64,000 nt of DNA, from NCBI GenBank assembly GCA_946886855.1, contig CAMPJJ010000005.1, positions 1 through 64,000 of the forward strand, read 5' to 3'. A program made the translations under genes and the position numbers. Of this stretch, positions 60,572 through 64,000 are shown piece after piece; within the stretch, counting starts at the first letter, position 1, and every line of letters begins with the position of its first letter. The notes beneath the pieces were generated by a model. The model saw nothing but the letters and a program-made list of their open reading frames with translations, was not told the DNA's origin and did no database searches. This stretch comes from an uncultured Roseateles sp. (GTDB lineage Bacteria > Pseudomonadota > Gammaproteobacteria > Burkholderiales > Burkholderiaceae).

Positions 60572-61258
60572 TCAGCGCCCGCTGCCCGCCGCGTTGCGGT
60601 TGCTCGCCACCGCCTTTGCGCCGCCCAGCAGCGCGACCTTCAGGTCGCTGTCCGCCGGCGACTTGCCCAGCCAGATCTTGAGCAGCACGTTGAAGAAATC
60701 CTCGCCCTTGATCGGGTCGCCGGGGACCAGCTGGCCGTTGACGAAGACCACCGTGCCCGTCCCGGGGATGTAGTCCACGCCGAAGCTCTCGCCCGTCTTG
60801 AGCTTCTTCTTCTGCACGAAGATCTCCGACATGCGCAGCACGCCGGTGATCGAGCGGCCGAATTCCTCGCGCGTCGCGTTCTGCTCCATGCCCTTGGTGA
60901 AGAGCTTGCCCAGCTCCTCGCCGTCGATGTCGCGCAACATCTGGATGTGCATGCGCTTCGGGCCCGTGTTGGCCAGCACGGCCTCCGGCGTCGTCGCCTT
61001 CGCGTTCATGTACAGGCCGGCCGTGTAGACCTTGAAGATCGCCTTGTAGCGGATCCCCGCGCCGTTGAGCTGCAGCTTCTGGCCGGCCACCTCGACGGTG
61101 CCGTCGTACTTGACGCCGGCCACCTCGATCGGCGCCGCGGCGGCCGCGGACGCGGCCGGCGGCGTCGACTGGGCCGACGCGGCGAACGGCGTCAGGACCG
61201 CGGCCGCCGCCATCGCAGCAAGGGCGCCCGCGGCCATCAGGACTTTGCGCTTGGACAT
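60572..61258 (-). CDS. Chalcone isomerase-like periplasmic protein
   Basis: A 228-aa exported protein of the bacterial chalcone-isomerase-like family. After a signal peptide (to about residue 30, ASAQS) the domain shows GAGIRYKAIFKVYTAGLYMNAKATTPEAV, KRMHIQMLRDIDGEELGKLFTKGMEQNATREEF and FVNGQLVPGDPIKGEDFFNVLLKIWLG, all typical. No flavonoid chemistry is expected; bacterial members probably bind fatty acids or similar ligands. GGAGGG lies about 11 bases before the ATG. It is oriented opposite to gph and trpE and splits them. Confidence 0.85.
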   Translation of the reverse strand: MSKRKVLMAAGALAAMAAAAVLTPFAASAQSTPPAASAAAAAPIEVAGVKYDGTVEVAGQKLQLNGAGIRYKAIFKVYTAGLYMNAKATTPEAVLANTGPKRMHIQMLRDIDGEELGKLFTKGMEQNATREEFGRSITGVLRMSEIFVQKKKLKTGESFGVDYIPGTGTVVFVNGQLVPGDPIKGEDFFNVLLKIWLGKSPADSDLKVALLGGAKAVASNRNAAGSGR

Positions 61259-61385
61259 GTTGTCTCTTTCCCTCCAGGGGTCGGCCGGCTCCACGGCCGG
61301 CTCTGGAAGCGAAGTATCCGCCAGGCATGCGAAGCGGGCCTCCGGGAATCCTCCTGCCACGCCGCCTGCTACACTGATCCGCACC

Positions 61386-61466
61386 ATGTTTATCACGCGC
61401 AAGCACATCAAGGGGTCGAACGACCGGGGAGCCTGGCCCTGGCGATCCTGGCACGACTTCACCTGA
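61386..61466 (+). CDS. trpL: Trp-rich leader peptide (trp operon attenuator)
   Basis: A 26-codon ORF with three Trp codons close together near its end (AWPWRSWHDFT), 180 bases upstream of the trpE start. This is the classical form of a tryptophan leader peptide: ribosome stalling at Trp codons would alter folding of the downstream RNA and so control trpE/trpG. A TACACT -10-like hexamer (61370-61375) ends 10 bases before the ATG, so the leader may be almost leaderless. I find only short stems (for example CAGGTC/GACCTG, 61551-61570 region) and no clear T-run terminator before trpE. Confidence 0.7.
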   Translation: MFITRKHIKGSNDRGAWPWRSWHDFT

Positions 61467-61645
61467 AGCCGCCTGCTGCTTGCCACCCGCCGTCCACCTC
61501 CATCCCCGGACGCGGGACCGTCACACTTCCTCTGCACCCTACCTACGGGGCAGGTCCAACAGGCGACCTGAGTTAGCGCTTGCGCGCGCGTCGTGATGCC
61601 CTGCGTCACGGACGACACGCCGCATTCGACAAGAGGTTTGACGAC

Positions 61646-63130
61646 GTGATCACCGAACTGGAATTCCAAAGCCTGGCCGCCGACGGCTACAACCGCATCC
61701 CGCTGATCAGCGAGGCCTTCGCGGATCTCGAGACCCCGCTTTCGCTCTACCTGAAGCTCTGCGCCGGCAACGGCCCGGGCCGCCACAGCTTCCTGCTCGA
61801 ATCGGTGGTCGGCGGCGAGCGCTTCGGCCGCTACTCCTTCATCGGCCTGCCCGCGCGCACCGTGCTGAAGAGCGACGGCCCCGTCACCCGCGTGATCCGC
61901 GACGGCGCCGTGATCGAGACCCACGAGGGCGATCCGCTCGCCTTCATCGAGGCCTACCAGCAACGTTTCAAGGTCGCGCTCAGACCCGGCATGCCGCGCT
62001 TCTGCGGCGGCCTCGCCGGCTACTTCGGCTACGACGCGGTGCGCTACATCGAGCCGCGCTTGGCCGACTCGACCCCCGACGGCGGTCTGCCGACGCCCGA
62101 CGTGATGCTGCTCCAGTGCGAGGAACTGGCCGTCATCGACAACCTGTCGGGCAAGCTCTACCTGATCGTCTACGCCGACCCCGGCCAGCCGGAGGCCTAC
62201 TTCAAGGGGAAGAAGCGCCTCACCGAACTGAAGGACAAGCTGGGCTACTCGGTCGCCGCGCCGCGCGTCGCGCGCGCCCAGGCGCATCCGGTCGAACGCG
62301 AGTTCGCGAAGGCCGACTTCCTCGCCTCGGTCGAGAAGGCCAAGGCCTACATCGCCGCCGGCGACTGCATGCAGATCGTCTTCGGCCAGCGGCTGAAGAA
62401 GCGCTACACCGAGTCCCCGCTGAGCCTCTACCGCGCGCTGCGTTCGCTCAATCCCAGCCCCTACATGTACTTCTACGACATGGGGGACTTCCAGATCGTC
62501 GGCGCCTCGCCGGAGATCCTGGTGCGCCAGGAGCAGACGCCCGACGGCCGCAAGGTCACGATCCGCCCGCTGGCCGGCACGCGTCCGCGCGGCGGCACGC
62601 CGGAGCAGGACCAGGCGCTGGAGGTCGAACTCCAGGCCGATCCGAAGGAACGCGCCGAGCACCTGATGCTGATCGACCTGGCCCGCAACGACATCGGCCG
62701 CATCGCCCGGACCGGCAGCGTGAAGGTGACGGACGCCTTCGCGGTCGAACGCTACTCGCACGTGATGCACATCGTCAGCAACGTCGAAGGCCTGCTGAAC
62801 CCCGGCGTGGGCAACATGGACGTGTTCCGCGCCAGCTTCCCGGCCGGCACGCTGTCGGGCGCGCCCAAGATCCGGGCGATGGAGATCATCGACGAGCTCG
62901 AGCCCGTCAAGCGCGGCGTCTACGGCGGCGCCTGCGGCTACCTGAGCTTCGGCGGCGACATGGACCTGGCCATCGCGATCCGCACCGGCATCGTCATGGA
63001 CCAGGTGCTCTACGTGCAGGCGGCAGCGGGCATCGTGGCGGACTCGGTCCCCGAGCTCGAATGGAAGGAGACCGAGGCCAAGGCGCGCGCGCTGCTGCGC
63101 GCCGCGGAACTGGTCGAAGAAGGTTTCTGA
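61646..63130 (+). CDS. trpE: Anthranilate synthase component I
   Basis: A 494-aa enzyme that converts chorismate to anthranilate with ammonia from TrpG, the first step of tryptophan synthesis. The N-terminal feedback site shows LLESVVGGERFGRYSFIG (the LLES element binds Trp), and the chorismate-binding half has QIVFGQRL, IVGASPEILVR, PLAGTRPRGGTPEQD, LIDLARNDIGR, SHVMHIVS, FPAGTLSGAPKIRAMEIID and YGGACGYLSF. The GTG at 61646 is chosen since AAGAGG precedes it and the length then matches the family. It follows a Trp-rich leader. Confidence 0.95.
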   Translation: MITELEFQSLAADGYNRIPLISEAFADLETPLSLYLKLCAGNGPGRHSFLLESVVGGERFGRYSFIGLPARTVLKSDGPVTRVIRDGAVIETHEGDPLAFIEAYQQRFKVALRPGMPRFCGGLAGYFGYDAVRYIEPRLADSTPDGGLPTPDVMLLQCEELAVIDNLSGKLYLIVYADPGQPEAYFKGKKRLTELKDKLGYSVAAPRVARAQAHPVEREFAKADFLASVEKAKAYIAAGDCMQIVFGQRLKKRYTESPLSLYRALRSLNPSPYMYFYDMGDFQIVGASPEILVRQEQTPDGRKVTIRPLAGTRPRGGTPEQDQALEVELQADPKERAEHLMLIDLARNDIGRIARTGSVKVTDAFAVERYSHVMHIVSNVEGLLNPGVGNMDVFRASFPAGTLSGAPKIRAMEIIDELEPVKRGVYGGACGYLSFGGDMDLAIAIRTGIVMDQVLYVQAAAGIVADSVPELEWKETEAKARALLRAAELVEEGF

Positions 63131-63157
63131 AGCTGAAGTGAACGAAGGAGCAACGAC

Positions 63158-63742
63158 ATGCTGCTGATGATCGACAACTACGACAGCTTCACCTTCAACC
63201 TGGTGCAGTACTTCGCCGAGCTCGGCGCCGAGGTGAAGACGGTCCGCAACGACCAGATCACGCTCGACGGGATCGCCGCGCTCAACCCGACGCACCTGGT
63301 GCTCTCGCCCGGTCCCTGCACGCCCAAGGAAGCCGGCGTCTGCGTGCCGGCGATCCAGCGCTTCATCGGCCAGCTGCCGATCCTGGGCGTCTGCCTGGGC
63401 CACCAGAGCATCGGTGCCGCGCTGGGCGGCAACATCGTCCGCGCCAAGGTGCAGATGCACGGCAAGTCCTCGACGATCACGACCGACACGCAGGGCGTCT
63501 TCAGCGGACTGCCCGAGCGTTTCGACGTGATCCGCTACCACTCGCTGGCGATCGAGGAATCGACGATCCCGGCGGCGCTGGAGATCAGCGCCCGCAGCGA
63601 GGACGGCGAGATCATGGGCGTGCGCCATCGCGCGCTGGCCGGCACCGCGACGCCGCTGGAAGGTGTCCAGTTCCATCCCGAATCCATCCTCTCGGAGCAC
63701 GGTCACGCGATGCTCAAGAACTTCCTGGAGTTGGCACGATGA
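63158..63742 (+). CDS. trpG: Anthranilate synthase component II (glutamine amidotransferase)
   Basis: A 194-aa class I glutamine amidotransferase that supplies ammonia to TrpE. The oxyanion motif is [12 protein letters not shown], the nucleophile Cys is in [10 protein letters not shown], and the His-Glu pair in [14 protein letters not shown] lies before the ATG, 27 bases after trpE. PabA-type dual use for folate is possible. The stop overlaps the next gene as ATGA; trpD, which usually follows, is not in the visible part. Confidence 0.95.
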   Translation: MLLMIDNYDSFTFNLVQYFAELGAEVKTVRNDQITLDGIAALNPTHLVLSPGPCTPKEAGVCVPAIQRFIGQLPILGVCLGHQSIGAALGGNIVRAKVQMHGKSSTITTDTQGVFSGLPERFDVIRYHSLAIEESTIPAALEISARSEDGEIMGVRHRALAGTATPLEGVQFHPESILSEHGHAMLKNFLELAR

Positions 63743-64000
63743 ACGAAGGCAGCAAGGCCGCCGGTCAGGGCGGCGGCGACATCGGCGCGATCGTCGACCT
63801 GCGCAGCGACACCGTCACCCGGCCGACCGCCGGCATGCGCGCCGCGATGGCGGCCGCGCCGCTGGGCGACGACGTCTTCGGCGACGACCCGAGCGTCAAC
63901 GCGCTGCAGGCGGCCCTGGCGGAGCGGCTCGGCTTCGAGGCCGCGCTCTTCATGCCCACCGGCACGCAGAGCAACCTGTGCGCGCTGATGGCGCACTGCC
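63739..64000 (+). CDS. ltaE: Low-specificity L-threonine aldolase, N-terminal part
   Basis: The first 87 residues of a PLP enzyme that cleaves threonine and allo-threonine to glycine and acetaldehyde, cut by the window end. [38 protein letters not shown] and [14 protein letters not shown] are the standard LtaE N-terminal motifs; the PLP lysine lies beyond the window. A short Gly-rich lead precedes the domain. The ATG overlaps the trpG stop, so it is in the trp transcript, an unusual insertion before trpD if that gene follows. Confidence 0.9.
   Translation, partial: MNEGSKAAGQGGGDIGAIVDLRSDTVTRPTAGMRAAMAAAPLGDDVFGDDPSVNALQAALAERLGFEAALFMPTGTQSNLCALMAHC

Overview
The window is 64 kb of about 70% GC DNA with dense coding, many ATGA/GTGA stop-start overlaps and short intergenic gaps. 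Gene content (fused indolepyruvate oxidoreductase, paired YceI/cytochrome b561, Gcr-type membrane protein next to apaG, betaproteobacterial trpE/trpG, psuK/psuG) points to a betaproteobacterium of the Burkholderiales, most like the Roseateles/Mitsuaria/Rubrivivax group. That placement is inferred from gene content and composition, not from a marker-gene search. Bases 1-75 are not genomic: they match an Illumina Nextera P5/i5 adapter, so the window starts at an untrimmed contig end.

Layout. 0.1-3.7 kb: a lipoprotein, two YceI proteins with a cytochrome b561, and a PhnZ-like HD oxygenase. 4.0-12.2 kb: a hybrid histidine kinase overlapping a very large GMC oxidoreductase/alpha-beta hydrolase fusion, then a PhoD-like phosphatase and a possible structured RNA ending in a terminator. 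12.2-12.8 kb: a lower-GC unknown gene. 13-17 kb: CYTH-CHAD triphosphatase, a small possible papain-fold protein, a site-2 protease and a DUF2167 protein. 17.2-21.6 kb: indolepyruvate ferredoxin oxidoreductase with a divergent Lrp-type regulator. 21.6-22.1 kb: a lower-GC two-gene cassette that looks like a colicin V-type double-glycine bacteriocin and its membrane immunity protein. 22.4-27.6 kb: EamA exporter, matrixin-like protease, secreted proteins, GH18 chitinase, methylglyoxal synthase and a YCII-like protein. 27.6-29 kb: an Xre regulator/nucleotidyltransferase pair behind twin operators, resembling a toxin-antitoxin or defence module. 29-34 kb: M28 peptidase, dienelactone hydrolase and two DUF2157/DUF4401-type membrane proteins. 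33.9-35.8 kb: a Fic protein behind a 22-bp palindrome, and small proteins. 35.7-42.5 kb: mltA, a 39-aa membrane protein, gcr-like gene, apaG, a solute-binding protein, rpe, a low-molecular-weight tyrosine phosphatase and tag.

42.6-49.4 kb: an RND efflux pump (adaptor then permease) and psuK-psuG for pseudouridine breakdown. 49.5-57.4 kb: two chemoreceptors flanking an aldehyde dehydrogenase with a sigma-54-type promoter and its divergent AcoR-like activator; a decayed patatin fragment lies nearby. 57.4-59.8 kb: a 182-bp inverted-repeat element, an old-yellow-enzyme reductase and its divergent LysR regulator. 59.8-64 kb: gph, a chalcone-isomerase-like protein on the other strand, a Trp-rich leader peptide, trpE, trpG and the start of an L-threonine aldolase gene cut by the window end.

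The accessory parts that stand out are the microcin-like pair, the Xre/nucleotidyltransferase pair, the Fic gene, the unknown gene at 12.2-12.8 kb, and many short tandem-repeat tracts scattered through gene ends, linkers and spacers.
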